Translations under genes and position numbers: made by a program
The notes under the pieces: model-generated
Database searches by the model: none
What the model saw: only the letters and a program-made list of their open reading frames with translations
What the model was told of the DNA's origin: nothing
Origin: Leucaena leucocephala
Taxonomy: Eukaryota > Streptophyta > Magnoliopsida > Fabales > Fabaceae
Length of the DNA: 64,000 bases
Reading direction: 5' to 3'
Assembly (NCBI GenBank): GCA_037074615.1
Contig: CM073535.1
Coordinates: forward strand, 9,153,001-9,217,000
Shown: positions 1 through 11,395 of the stretch, one piece after another
How positions within the stretch are numbered: the stretch's first letter is position 1
Layout of the letters: each line of letters starts with the position of its first letter

Positions 1-1500
1 AAGGCAAACTTAAGACAACGTATGCATATAGAGAGAGTTTTGTCTAGTTGTAGTGGTAGGCTTCAACTATTTGAAGTACAACAACAAAATCCAGTTTGAA
101 ATTTCCAAACCTATAAAACATTATGAAAATTGGTTAGGAATCAACCTGCCTTATTGCCTATAAGTTGTCAAGAAGTTTCACTGTAATATGAAGGGGTATG
201 ATGAAGATGGAGAGGATGGAGAATTGATTGGTAGTCATCTAACTACTAAATTGAGGGTGGATAGAAGTCAAATTAGACTCCAATGTGATTAACTTTCTCC
301 TAAAATCCCCTAATTTTCAAAAGAAGCATGAGTCATCTATGCGGGAAGTATATAAGATCTTGATGTTGGAAGATAATTTTTCTAGAGATTTGAAATTTGC
401 CCCAAAAGATATGTTGATTATCATAGGATAATCGACTATATCTATTCTTTGAGCATAGTGAACAAGTCTGGTAGCTTTACCTACAGACACAGGAGGATTA
501 TGTGTTACTAGCTAGAATCATTAGTGGATAAAAGATAAACATAGGAACTCTAATCTATTATGAGATAAGGACATTCTTTTTCACCAAGTCCAAAGCCACT
601 CTTATCCCTTATACCCAGCTTATTTACTTCTTCCTCCAATGCAAAAATATAGAATATTTGGAGAAGGAAGTGAAGGTCCCAAGGTTAGGGGAAAGCAATT
701 TCACCGGATGAGATTTCTCTACCACTAGCTATTACAGGGAATAAGCCCCAAAAAAGAAAGAAGCAAGTACAAGATGAGGTTTAATCCTCTATTGTACCTT
801 CTGCACGTATTACTATATCTCTAACTTTTGTGCAGGTATCTCTGCATATTATAATTCAGCTAGAGTTTAAGGGTCTAAAGGAGAGAATGAAGCTTTAGAT
901 TCAAGAAGGCATTCAAGACACTGTGCATAGCATTGCATAGATGTTGAATGACTTTGGCTTAAGTCTGGAGAACAAGCTAGTCTCAGAAATGGCTCAGAGA
1001 TAAAATTATACCAATATAGAGATTCAATCTCTTAAGGAGATCATTGAGGTCTAGAAGAACCCTATAAGAGTCTTGGGAGAATAAATTGTTGATTTGAGGA
1101 ACAAACTGACTCCTTTAGTATGTTTTTATTAGAAGACCTTCTGTTCACCCCTAAATCTAACATACAACCTCCTGTTAATGCTCAGACTCAGCCACCTCAT
1201 GCTCCAATTCACTTACCTAAGTCACTTACCACTGCACAGACCACTCCTACATCTTCTTTAGTGCCTTAAACCTCAGCCACCATTCCCAATTTCTTAACAA
1301 ATTCTTCCTTATATCTCTGAGGAAGTATTTATAGATCCTCCCACTGAGCAACCTTCTCAATCACCACCATAACCCATAATTGAACAACCTCCACCATTTG
1401 AACCAACTCCACCAACTGATCCAGCCACTAAACCTTCTACTACCTAACAACAAACTCAATCTTCCTCCCGCAACTCAATTTTTGATTAATGACAAAAAGG
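1..1500 (+). mobile_element. Decayed retroelement-like coding region
   Basis: No open frame survives, but short + strand stretches read like a plant retroelement protein. Around 500-690 a frame resembles the region of plant 'transposon proteins' that reads A-I-I-x-G-x-x-I-N-x-G followed by an LxPY-like segment. Bases 1150-1480 would encode a Pro/Gln/Thr-rich tail. This is followed at about 1490 by a purine-rich stretch (gacaaaaaggagaaagatga) like that seen upstream of the 3' LTR in SIRE/Maximus-type copia elements. Stops occur throughout. The family assignment is inference; a gypsy origin is also possible. Confidence 0.33.
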
Positions 1501-1699
1501 AGAAAGATGAGATTACCTGAGAAAGAAGTATTAGTCTTATTTTGTTTTGTTTTGCAATCGTACTGATAATATTTTATAGATCAATGAAAATTACTTATGT
1601 TGCTTCTATCTCATTTACTTTTGATGCATTTTCTTATTGCATTTATTCCATTAGTTTTAGTTTCTCTAATCTTTTTAATTATCTAAATTAAGTTTTGCT

Positions 1700-2530
1700 A
1701 TCATAAAAGAGGGGCAAAATATTAAACACCAATATTTTGATTATGATAATTGAGAAAATATTTTAAAAAATATTTTAATTGATAAATAGCATTAATTGAT
1801 AAACTTATCAATAAATGAGAAAGAGATTTGTGAAGAGAATGTATTTTCTGAAGTTTATTTATCAAACTCCTATTCAATAAGGTTGTTTATCGATAAATGA
1901 GAGAAATTTTCACTTACATACTTGTTGAAGCTACAGACTTAAAAGCATTTTAGTTTTAATTGTAATCCTAGAACTTTAGAATATTTTTTAGATAATTTAT
2001 CAATAAGTTATTCGATAAGGCTATTATTCAAATAACACTTCGATAAATAAGATGCAGTGAAACAAAATGAAGTCTGGTTCAATTTATGATGTTTATCGAA
2101 AAGCTATTTGAATATATTGTTTATCGATGAAATAAGAAACTGGTCATTATGAAAAATTAATTTGACATTTATCAAAGTCCATTTCGATAAGCTATCTTAT
2201 CGATAAGCTCTTCAATAAAAATACCTGCATAATTTTTAACCAGATTTTGATATATCAATTTGAACTTAGAGTAATCATTCCTATATATTTTTAATCATTA
2301 TCTATTACTCTCACAAAATCTTCCTAGTTGATTTTCGTTATAGAGAACTTCAAATGGCAAACTTGCGATTAAAAGTGATAATGTCAGAAGTACATTAAAT
2401 GCAACTACCTACTTCTGTCAACCATCAACGTCTTAGTCTCAATTTCACTCCAATAGGAGACAAATTGAATATGGAGTTAAGAAGTGTAACAACCTACGAC
2501 TAGAGCATTTATCTGTATTCATTTCTCTAT
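1700..2530 (+). mobile_element. Possible LTR-like segment with TTATCGATAA-type repeats
   Basis: A purine tract (aaaagaggggcaaaat) at about 1697 is followed by a stretch resembling a copia 3' LTR start (ttttgattatgataat). The next 500 bases hold at least six degenerate copies of a TTATCGATAA or TTATCAATAA palindrome, between 1790 and 2215. I cannot find a matching second LTR in the window, so the boundaries and the LTR call are tentative. Confidence 0.3.
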
Positions 2531-3005
2531 GATCATTGTTTATACTATGTTATACTTTGTTTCACTTTGAGTGCACATATTACCTTTTTTTGGGAAAGAA
2601 ATTATTATGCTTTAGTGTTTATCATAAATCCTCCACTAAGAGAGTCTATAATTTCTCAATCATCTTTATGGAGTTATTCAAGAGTGTGGGACTCTTAAGT
2701 GGATTATATCCTTATGGTAGGGGGCCAGCTATACAGCAAGTATGTGTGCCTAGTCAGTAAGCAATAGACCCTGTTGCCCATTCACACGAAGGACTAAAAG
2801 AAGGTCAAAATTCGAGATAAGGTTGCAACCTAAGATATGATTAAGATAAGATATATTTTTATTTAAAATATTCAATCTATAAAATCTATATTAATATAGA
2901 TTTTTAGATAGATTTAATATAGATATTATATATAGATTTAATATAGATTATATATAATCTATATTAAATATACATAATCTATATAATGAATAAAATTTTA
3001 TTATT
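2530..3005. repeat. Non-coding stretch with an AT palindrome cluster
   Basis: I see no gene. From about 2868 to 3000 the sequence is built from repeated and mutually inverted copies of 'tctatattaatatagat', which can fold into nested hairpins. It may be the end of a small transposon or simple-sequence expansion. The 74-codon frame just upstream has no recognisable motif. Confidence 0.4.
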
Positions 3006-4080
3006 AATTTAATTATGGGCCAAATTCATAGAGGGAAATGAGCTGAAGGTGAATATCTTCAAGAGGATAGGGGCAGTATGGAAGAATAAAGGGGCGATTT
3101 GTGGCGTGAGAAGAATAGCAAAGAAACTAGGCCCTTTCAAGAGATTCTAGCGGATATACCTGATAGAGTCCCTGAGCCAGATTGGGTCTACTATATCAAC
3201 TTGAGGATCTCACCTAAGCATCATATACATATGATAATAATATTATTGTATAATTATTAATTTTTTTAATTTTTTAATATTATTACATTTTGTTTTAGGC
3301 CATCTCCTAGAGTAATGTGGGAAGTGTTAAACAATAGACAGTGTAGCATAGGGCAAGGTCCAAGAGCTTCCTTGTTGCCTACGATAAAATAGTAAGTACA
3401 TTAAAATTATAATTTATATATTGTGTTTGTGTATATAATTCATAGATAATTATCATTTTTATTTAATATATAAAGGGAAAAGCTCCCACCAGAGCGTGGG
3501 TTAAGCCTACGAGCAATAAGATATGGCCTTACCCCTATTGAGATTGAGGAGATGACGATATGTAATTAATTATATTGATGAATTAAATAATGATTGTTAA
3601 GTGTAAATATTCAATAGTAATTGGCTTATGTTAATTTTGATAGACCCACATGGCTCAGGTGGATACTGAGCTGCAAGAGTCACACGGGTTTGCCTTGGAT
3701 CTCACCGCGTCACTGTTGGTGGGTAGACTAACCCCATCCGCTTAACGAGTTTGTGGGATCTTCCAAGGGCCTACACCTCTCAGTCTGCAGCAGTGTCCTA
3801 CCAGACTAGGGTGGGAACGAAGAGCACCAGAGCCCCTGAGATGGATGACCAGCTATGACAGGAGATTATCTGGGAAGTGGGGGAGGATATTAGATGATCA
3901 ATAGGGGAGGCATTCCGACGAGAAGTGCGCGAGGAGTTTCATACCCAGCTCTACCAGTTCTTCATAGTTGTTGTAATCATGCATGAGCTAGTGAAAAGAC
4001 TAGCTCTAGACATCTAGATACCTCTAGACCAGTTCCAGGCCCCACAACCCACCCAGCCGTAGTAACCTGATTAGGATGAC
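3006..4080 (+). pseudogene. Relic of a CACTA-associated Transposase_24-like gene
   Basis: Broken + strand frames resemble the PF03004 plant transposase (Ptta/En/Spm) family. A segment near 3155-3215 reads P-D-R-V-P-E-P-D-W-V-Y-Y-I-N, like the conserved tryptophan-containing helix of that family. A later segment at 3300-3400 reads S-N-V-G-S-V-K-Q followed by R-A-R-S-K-S-F, matching its N-R-x-K-Q...H-x-x-G-S-K-S-F pattern. Stops and apparent AT-rich introns (3230-3295, 3395-3470) interrupt it. The part after 3650 has a fairly GC-rich open stretch that I cannot place confidently. It lies just upstream of a clearer TNP2 fragment on the same strand, which supports a CACTA origin. Confidence 0.4.
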
Positions 4081-4739
4081 GTTGATACTGCCCTATACCG
4101 CTGATACTTATATTGTTTAGTTATAATAAATTAAAATAGAAATATTATTTAATATTTGACAATTTGTTTCATTTAAAATTATAATTATAATTATAATTTT
4201 TTATAATGTCTCTACACTTTTTGTTGTTATGAATTTTAAGTTAATATTGGTTATTATTATTTTAACTAATATTGTTTAAAACTTTGGAAAACAATTTCCC
4301 CTCCAAGTTTGAATTTTCTTTTGCTTATTAACGTAGAAACCTCCTTACAAATTTTAAAGTTTGAAATTCAAATTTGCCTTATTCTTGAATATTTCCTTTA
4401 GAAATGTTAGATTGTTTGCTTGGAAAATTTGAAATTCAAATTTCCCTCCCTAGTGAATATTTCTAGCAGTGGCAAATGTTCAGGGTGGATAGAAATTTGA
4501 ATTTAAAAAGGGGGCAAAATTTTCTAGCGGTTACAGACCACTAGAAATGTTCAATGTGGAGTGTGAATTTCTAGCGGTTTTGTAACTGTTAGAAAATTTT
4601 GATAGTTATGTAGCTGTTACATTCCTTCTTTAAATGTTGAATAACTTCAACTTAAATTCATTTTAACTTCTATTTGAACTTTCCCTCTGAAGTATTAATG
4701 AGATCTGAGAATTACTAGTGATGGATTGGTTTAAATAAT

Positions 4740-5320
4740 TTCTTGGATTGATACCAATTCTACAGAGAGTTACCCAGATGGTTCACACGTCGAATACGTA
4801 ATGACGTCAGCCAGTACACAAATGAACTCAACCTTTTCCTTCGGTCTATTAGACCATGCAAGAAGGTATACAATGTATAATGCCAATGGGTTAAAGTTTT
4901 GTACGGTTACACGTGATCAAGGATTACTCACACAAAACTGTAGAGTTTATGGCACATTCAGGATGAGATGTTATGCTAGCAGTAGTGATACTATATGGGT
5001 TTTGGAGGCATCACTTATTATAAAAAGCTAATTGACATTGTTTAGTTAAGTTACTAGCTTTTTACCGTAACTCTGTCTAAGTGCTCCTTTGCAAATATGA
5101 CAACTTCAAGAGGATTCACTATTGACCACTTGGGCATCACCTCTATCAATTTCTCTATACTCTTTCATAAGGGAGAATTTGAAGATGATGAGTCATATAT
5201 TACTGCCTCCAAGGCACAGGTTTACTATGTCCAAAATGAGAAGTATAAAGACTGAAATATGGTTATTAACTTCAAGCCACATGATCTTTAAGATATGGGT
5301 GTAGTGACATTACTTATAAT
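4740..5320 (+). pseudogene. TNP2-type CACTA transposase, C-terminal fragment
   Basis: The + strand carries the C-terminal part of a TNP2-like transposase, including the DUF4216-type region. About 4801-5031 is open and contains an N-A-N-G-L-K-F-C-T segment followed by L-L-T-Q-N-C-R-V, matching the VNGxxFHT...TQNSGV signature. After a gap or frameshift, 5095-5300 reads HLGITSINFSILFHKGE, then DDESYITASKAQVYYVQN, matching the 'DKYGFTSVN...EPYxxASQAxQVFYV' block. It ends in a KPHDLxDMG motif with in-frame stops at the position of D/Y codons. The N-terminal and catalytic parts are absent, so it cannot encode an active enzyme. Confidence 0.82.
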
Positions 5321-5817
5321 AGTGAGCCCTTCAAATAAACAAATTTTGAAGACTTCTTTCCTCAAGAAGACTATAATTTAGCTATTGTCCGGTATATGTC
5401 TTTTATTAAATTCATAATCCTAATAATTTTTTTTTATTTTCTCCTTCCATACAAGATGATGTTAAAAAATAACAGATTTAATGATCTCTATCACTCATGT
5501 AATAATTTATTTTTATACATAAATTTAATATGTACAAATAAATTAAAATTGGTTCAATTTTTTAAAAAATAAATTTTTGGAATTTCTATGTCTCAGTAAC
5601 AAAAACTGCTATAAAATGCATAAAATCGCTAGAAATCCTTCATAGAGAACTTTATAAATACTTCCTTATCCCTGTATTTATTTACTCCCACATTTCTTTT
5701 CCTCCCACTCCTTTCCTTAAAATTCCTTCTTCTCTCCTCCTCCTCCTCCATATTTTTTCTTTATATGGTAAGAATTTATTAATTTTGTAGATATTTATTT
5801 ATTTTACTTATCTTCAT

Positions 5818-5905
5818 TTATAGTTTACTAATATACTTGTATTTTTTTCTTTCAGATATTCTTATAGTTTACTAATATACTTATATTTTCTTCTTTCAGA
5901 TTTTC
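5818..5905 (+). repeat. 44-bp tandem duplication
   Basis: A unit beginning 'ttatagtttactaatatac' and ending 'tttctttcag' occurs twice with a 44-base period. Each copy ends in a pyrimidine tract plus CAG, so each resembles a plant branch point plus 3' splice acceptor. No flanking exon is recognisable. Confidence 0.8.
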
Positions 5906-6779
5906 TTTCTTTATCTCAATCAATCCAAATATAAATTGAAATTTAACACTACAAACTATCTTATCTCCAATTATGTCATCTTTAACTCAATTATCTTAAC
6001 AAGTTAAATTAAACTCATATGATACAATCATAATTTAATTACTTATTATTTATCACTATATATTTTTATATATAACATGTAATGCATTGCTAATTACAAA
6101 TATCAAAATAATCATATGATATAATCTATTTAATGGTTTTCTAATTAATAAAATCATATTTTAAATAATGAAAAAAGGATGTTTATTTTTGCAAACCCAA
6201 GAAAAAAATTTCCAAATTCAAATTTTGGATCCTAAATGTGGGGATTTTTTTTCAAAAATTCAAATTTTGATACTTCATTTATAGCAGTTGCTAGAAATTA
6301 TAACAATATCCTAAAAATTTCATTTCCAGCCAACTACCAAGAACTTTCTAGTGATTCATAGAACCTCTAGAAATCTTTCTAAATGTAAATATTTTCTAGT
6401 AGTTCCCAACTACTATTAATACCTTTCCTTTGGCTTCTCCTGCCACATTTTTATAGCATTTTACTGAATCGCTAGGAATGTTCTAGAGTTTTGACCACTA
6501 TGTGTAGCGATTTCTCTAAATCACTATAGACTGTTTTCTAGCACCTGAATTTCTAATAGTTCACCCAACAGCTAGAAAATCAATTTCACAATAAAATAAC
6601 CGGTACACAATGCCTATTTTTTTGTATTGGTATTACTATTTTTAGAGTGTTGTTTCTTTTTAATTACACAGCAAGCCCAAGCTTAAAAGTGTTATTTCTA
6701 TAGTTGCAACGTGATATTCTTTCACCTATTATCTATGGGTTCAGCTAGCAAAGGAGTGAGACGTGACTATTTAGAACGT

Positions 6780-6990
6780 ATTTGATTCCTAGGGAGTACC
6801 ACTTTATTGTGGTTATAGTTACGTCGTTTGAGGAGGCATCTTAGTTCCTTTGTTCATAGGTTTACGCTTGAGAATAATTGACGGGTCTCCCTGACCGATA
6901 TTGGTATCCTCTATGGAGAGATTTTGCCATGTCCTTGGATCATGAGTAAGGTCAACTCCTTTCCAAAAATTTTTGTACCAAAAAAAACTT
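6780..6990 (-). repeat. Dispersed GC-richer repeat, copy 1
   Basis: The reverse complement of this segment is clearly homologous to 18353-18525. Shared blocks include 'acaaaaatttttggaaagg', 'gataccaat.tcgg.cag' and 'attat.tc..gc.taaacct'. Both copies stand out by base composition against AT-rich surroundings. I do not recognise the family; it could be a fragment of a retrotransposon or a transduced gene piece. The 62-codon minus-strand frame across it is probably incidental. Confidence 0.65.
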
Positions 6991-7059
6991 GCTATTCTTT
7001 CAATCAAGTTAAATCAAATGTTGATATTTTCTCTCTGTAGAGTTGGCTCTTACAAAATA

Positions 7060-7620
7060 TCGTTTTGCTTTGATTTGTAGATATAGTTTTACTTCTATTA
7101 TTGGAAGTTGGCTGTAGTATCTTTTTGTCTCCCAATTTGTTCGACACTTTTATTTTGCAGTTAATTTAGACAGCTCTTATATTGGTATTTGGGGTTTATA
7201 TTCTGCATTAAAAACGTCTCTTTATTGTTTTTTGTCTGGTTTGTAGTGATATATTATTTGTAGTTGTTTTTGTTATTTATGTTTTGATGTGGGACATTGA
7301 GAATATGTAATTTCTGGTTAAAAAAAATAAAAATATCTTGTTGCTTTTGGCTTTGCTTTTATGATACACACGTCTTATGGCTGTATTGAATTATCTAGAT
7401 TTTTTTGGTCAAAAAAATTATCTACATATTTAGATAATTTTTTAATACCAATGTCTTTTGATTTAAAAATATCTAGATATTTTTTCATATCAATTCATAT
7501 GAAATATTGTATAGTTGAGATTTAGAGAGGGTTTAATCTTTACGAAACTCTTTCTTCTTCTTGCTTCCACAAATATTTCATTAACTTTCTCTTATGTTCT
7601 TATACTATAAGATGAATTTA
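7060..7620 (+). repeat. Segmental duplication, left copy
   Basis: This block recurs at 9180-10030 in the same orientation. Matching landmarks are 'gaagttggctgtagtatc' (7103) with 'gaaagttagctatagtatc', 'ttatgg...tgaattatctagat' (7375-7402) with the same at 9825-9860, and 'tctttcttcttct...tttcattaac' (7545-7580) with 9975-10012. The copies differ by many substitutions and indels, so the event is not recent. No gene is recognised in it or in 7620-8230. Confidence 0.62.
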
Positions 7621-8236
7621 CCATTTCCATCCTTCTATCTTCCTTATTCTCTTTTAATTCAATGTGATATGCTTTTATTGGATTGGAGCGTAATGGGATG
7701 TGGCTGGCAATGTTTGGTACTTTGACTTGAAATGTGTTATCTTTGAAGTGTTGTTCATATAATTATTGCAGTACTGGCTTTCAATCAAGCCAAATCCGTT
7801 GTGCGACAGAGGCTGGTTTTTGCCTTTCTTAGAGTTGGCTTCCACAACATTCCTCATCATGCCTAGGGTGTATAATTTAGCTTTTAAAGAATAGGTTAAA
7901 GAAAAAAATTAATTTTAAAGTGATTTTAAAAAATAATTTTTTTATGAGAAGTGATTTAAAAAAAACTAAATATTTTAATAGTTATTATCAAAATAATTTT
8001 TTTATAAATAAATTACTAGAAAGGGAATGAGATAAAGAAAAAAAAAATATGAAGATGACAAAAATTTATAGAGTTAAAATAGTTATTTTCTATATTTAAT
8101 ATCTAAAATTTATTTTAAAAACTAGTGGATCTTATTTATATAAAACTATAATTTACAATGATTTAAACTATAGTTTTGCTTAAAAACAGTTGTGTCATTA
8201 ATATTAGTATTTAAGTATTTTTTGATCCAAATTATA

Positions 8237-9127
8237 GGGCCTATTTGGATAAGATTTTAGAAATTAGTTTATGTAAAAAAAAATTTGGGTAACTTATAAA
8301 AAATAGCTTTTAGATAAGAGTTTATGAAAAAAAAGTGGTTTTGAATAAATGACTGTTTGGATAGTTATTTTCAGAAGTATTTTTATTATTAAAAAATTAC
8401 GAAAAATGGTATGAGTATTAAATGAGAAGAGATAAGAGATGAAAGGAAAGATGAGAGAGAGTGTAAGAAAAAGTAGGGGTAATATAGTAATTGATTAGTT
8501 TATAAGCTCTTTTACTGTTCCATAAGTTACTCTAATCAATTTATCTAAAACCTTAGTTTAGGGCCTATTTGGTTTGCTTGCAAACCATAGTTTTAAAAAC
8601 CCTTTTAGGCAAAACTTAAATTTGGGAAAATTTTAAAATAAACAGTCAGAGTAGTTTATGGAATAGTAAAAGAGTTTATAAACTAACCAATTACTATATT
8701 ACCCTTACTTTTTCTTATACCCTCTCTCTCCTCTCCTACTTTTTCGTACACCCCCTTTCTTTTTTTTTCTTCTATCCTCTCCCCTCTCTCATCTTATATC
8801 TTATCTCTTCTCATTTAATACTCGTACACTTTTTCGTAATTTATCAATAATAAAAGTACTTTTAGAAATAACTATCCAAACACTTATTTATTCAAAATTA
8901 CTTTTTTTTTCATAAGTTCTTATCCAAAAGTCATTTTCTATAAGTTGCCAAAAAAACCTTTTTTTCTAAGCTAATTTCTAAAATCCTATCTAAACATACA
9001 CTTAAACTATAGTTTAGTCCAAAAATATATTTGAATAAATATAACTATTTATTTTAAAAAAAATTAAATTTAAATTTTATCCAAAATAATTTATAAAACT
9101 ATGATTTTTTATGGTTTCAAACAGGCA
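8237..9127 (+). mobile_element. Tourist-like MITE (outer copy, split by a second copy)
   Basis: The outer copy begins GGGCCTATTTGGATA at 8237 and runs to 8560. It is interrupted there and resumes at 9002 with the expected continuation (aaactatagtttagtcc), ending near 9127 at 'tttcaaacaggc'. Other members of this family in the window are at 10918, 12490, 16753, 22583, 37985 and 47822. The TIR (GGGCCTRTTTGG) and the TTA target duplications seen on other copies suggest a PIF/Harbinger-derived MITE; that classification is inference. Confidence 0.72.
8561..9001 (-). mobile_element. Tourist-like MITE nested in another copy
   Basis: This is a full-length reverse-oriented copy beginning GGGCCTATTTGG at 8561 and ending ...TCTAAACATACAC at 9001. 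It is flanked by TTA at 8558-8560 and TTA at 9002-9004, a 3-bp target duplication. Its internal part is pyrimidine-rich (about 8690-8810), the complement of the purine-rich middle of the outer copy, so the whole 8237-9127 block is a long imperfect palindrome. Confidence 0.8.
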
Positions 9128-9179
9128 GATAGTATGAGTCAAAAGTACTTTTTTTCATCTTTTTCAAACGGATAATTAG

Positions 9180-10030
9180 ATTGTAGATATGGTATTACTT
9201 GTGTTCTTGAAAGTTAGCTATAGTATCCTTTTATCTTTTTAATATAAAAATTATTTAATTTAATTAAAACAAATTAATTTAATTATAATAAATATAACAT
9301 ATTTATTATAATACCCCTATTTAAAATAAAATCCATTATATTATCCTGTTTGATGATAATTGTTTTTGAGATTTTCTGATTTACAAAGTTTACATAATGA
9401 TACTTTATGTATTTGATGTTAGTTTATAGAATTGTTTTTTAAAATAAATTTTATGAATTTAATTGAATTTTTTATTGCTATAAGATGATAGTTTATAGAT
9501 TTAAAAATTGTTTAAAATTATTTTATTAAAAATAAAAATAGTATACTTCTCTGTATACGACATTACTGAATTTCTCTATCGTAACAAACATAACTCTATA
9601 TAATACATGTGTGTATTATTAAATTATTATTATATTTAATTATTGTTAATGCAATATTAAAAAAGGCATTATAGCCGTATTAAAAATCAAAAGGGTATAA
9701 TATAATTTTTTTATATTAAAAAAACTGGGGACTTTGAGAACATGTAATAACTTTTCATGTTAGGTTGTACCTATAAAAGTATATTGGCGCTTTTGGTTTT
9801 AATTTTTTTTTATTAAACACATCTTATGGGTTGGCTGGATTGAATTATCTAGATTTAGATAGATTTTTTAATACCAATGTCTTTTTATTTAAAAATATAT
9901 AGATATTATTTTAATTCCAATTCATGTGTAATATTTTGAAATGAGATTTTGAGAGGGTCTATTCTCTATAGGAATCTTTCTTCTTCTTTCCTTCAATAAA
10001 GATTTCATTAACATTCTCTTCAACATGGTT
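9180..10030 (+). repeat. Segmental duplication, right copy
   Basis: Homologous to 7060-7620 but longer because of AT-rich material at about 9240-9720. The pair brackets the nested MITEs, so the MITEs inserted between or beside tandem copies. No coding sequence is recognised. Confidence 0.6.
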
Positions 10031-10130
10031 ACGCCTATGTGACCATAGTTTTTTTAAGCTCTCTAATTAAGGCGTGTAATGCCAAAGACCACAAAGCGCA
10101 CAAATCAGACCAATGCTTTTTTTTTTCTTT

Positions 10131-10426
10131 TACTCTCTCAATTTTTTTTATAAGATATAACTTTTGAGCGTACATATATTCTTTTTATAAGATATATTTA
10201 AAAAAATAAATATTTTTTTATTTTTAATTAATTATATGTCTCTTTTATATTTTTTATTATTTTTTATCATTTTTTATTCACCCATTTTTTCACCTACTTT
10301 TTTCATTCACAATAATACTTTTCAAAAGAAGGAATTATAATTTTTATATATTTGTTTTGAATTAATTTTAACTAATGTTTTAAATAATATTTTTTTAATT
10401 ATTTATATCTTATAAAAAAAAAAACC
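10131..10426. mobile_element. Stowaway-like MITE
   Basis: The left end 'tactctctcaattttttttataagatat' and the right end 'atatcttataaaaaaaaaaa' form an inverted repeat of the Stowaway style (CTC...ATAATATAAG-like ends with TA). The interior is AT-rich and non-coding. Confidence 0.5.
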
Positions 10427-10429
10427 AGC

Positions 10430-10917
10430 GAGCACCATATCCACTAAAAGTTTAGCCAAATCTTGGCCGGATGATGAGATAATATCAAGGTCCCTAATAA
10501 TACAATGCCAACAACCCAACTAGTACCACGTGGTGGCAATATTATGGTATTAAAAAAAATCAAGTTATCATCTTTCATCAATTTCAACTGACATCATTCC
10601 AATCCTGAATAATAATAATCAATGTCATAATCATTTCACATATTCTCAAAAACACGTGGTTTAGTTATACTTTATCATAAAATATATTAAACGTTTTAAA
10701 ATATTTTTATAACAGCAATAAGCACTCTAAGATAATTTGTAATATAATTTTATTTTTAAAATATTTTTAATGTGAAATTTTACTTTTAAAATTTTTTTTA
10801 CCTACAATTTAATCCTTTACCTTAATCCTAAAAAAATCTGTTAAATTAAAGTATAACTGATATCTTAAAATATTTTTTTATTAAAAAAAAGAGAAGGTAT
10901 CATATATTATAGATTCC
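10430..10917. other. Non-coding stretch, nothing recognised
   Basis: A small non-repetitive stretch (10420-10680) is followed by AT-rich sequence. I see no open frame, splice-bounded exon or transposon end. Confidence 0.5.
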
Positions 10918-11395
10918 TTTGAATAATATTTTAAAAATTGGCTTATAAAAAAAAATTTAGACAGTTTTTAGAAAAGGATTTTTAGAGAAGAGTTTATGAA
11001 AAAAAATAGTTTTAAATAAATGAGTATTTGGATAGTTATTTTCAAAAATATTTTTATTATTGATAAATTATGAAAAAATGTATGAGTATTAAATAAGGAG
11101 AGATAAGATATGAGAGGAAAGAGGAGAGATGTTGTAAGAAAAATAAGAGAGAAGAGAAAGCGTATAAGAAAAAGTAGGGATAATATAGTAATTAGTTAGT
11201 TTATAAGTTCTTTTATAGTTCCATAAACTACTCTTACCATCTTATCTAAAATTTTAATTTTAAACTATGATTTAGTCTAAAAATCTATTTGAGTAAATAT
11301 AGTTATTTATTTTAAACTTTTTTAAAATCTAAATTTTACTAAAAGTTAAATTTAAAACCTTTTACGTGTTTCCAAACACACAATATATTAACCAC
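10918..11395 (+). mobile_element. Tourist-like MITE, degenerate
   Basis: Same architecture as the copy at 8237: a purine-rich middle (agaggaaagaggagag), then 'ataatatagtaatta', 'gttccataaactactctta', and a right end 'tttccaaacacac'. The left TIR is badly mutated. Confidence 0.65.

Larger units (their letters stand above)
3006..6630 (+). mobile_element. Degraded CACTA (En/Spm) element
   Basis: The interval holds the two CACTA-type gene relics described separately. It also has clusters of short inverted and direct motifs of the form TTTCTAGCGGTT / CGCTAGAAAT at 4450-4620, 5580-5640 and 6260-6590, typical of CACTA subterminal repeats. Near 6611-6630 the sequence 'cctatttttttgtattgg' resembles the reverse complement of a CACTACAAAAAAATAGG end, with the final CACTA mutated. 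No left end was found, so the element is truncated or its start is unrecognisable. Between genes, 4085-4740 and 5320-6600 hold only subterminal repeats and AT-rich DNA. Confidence 0.55.
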
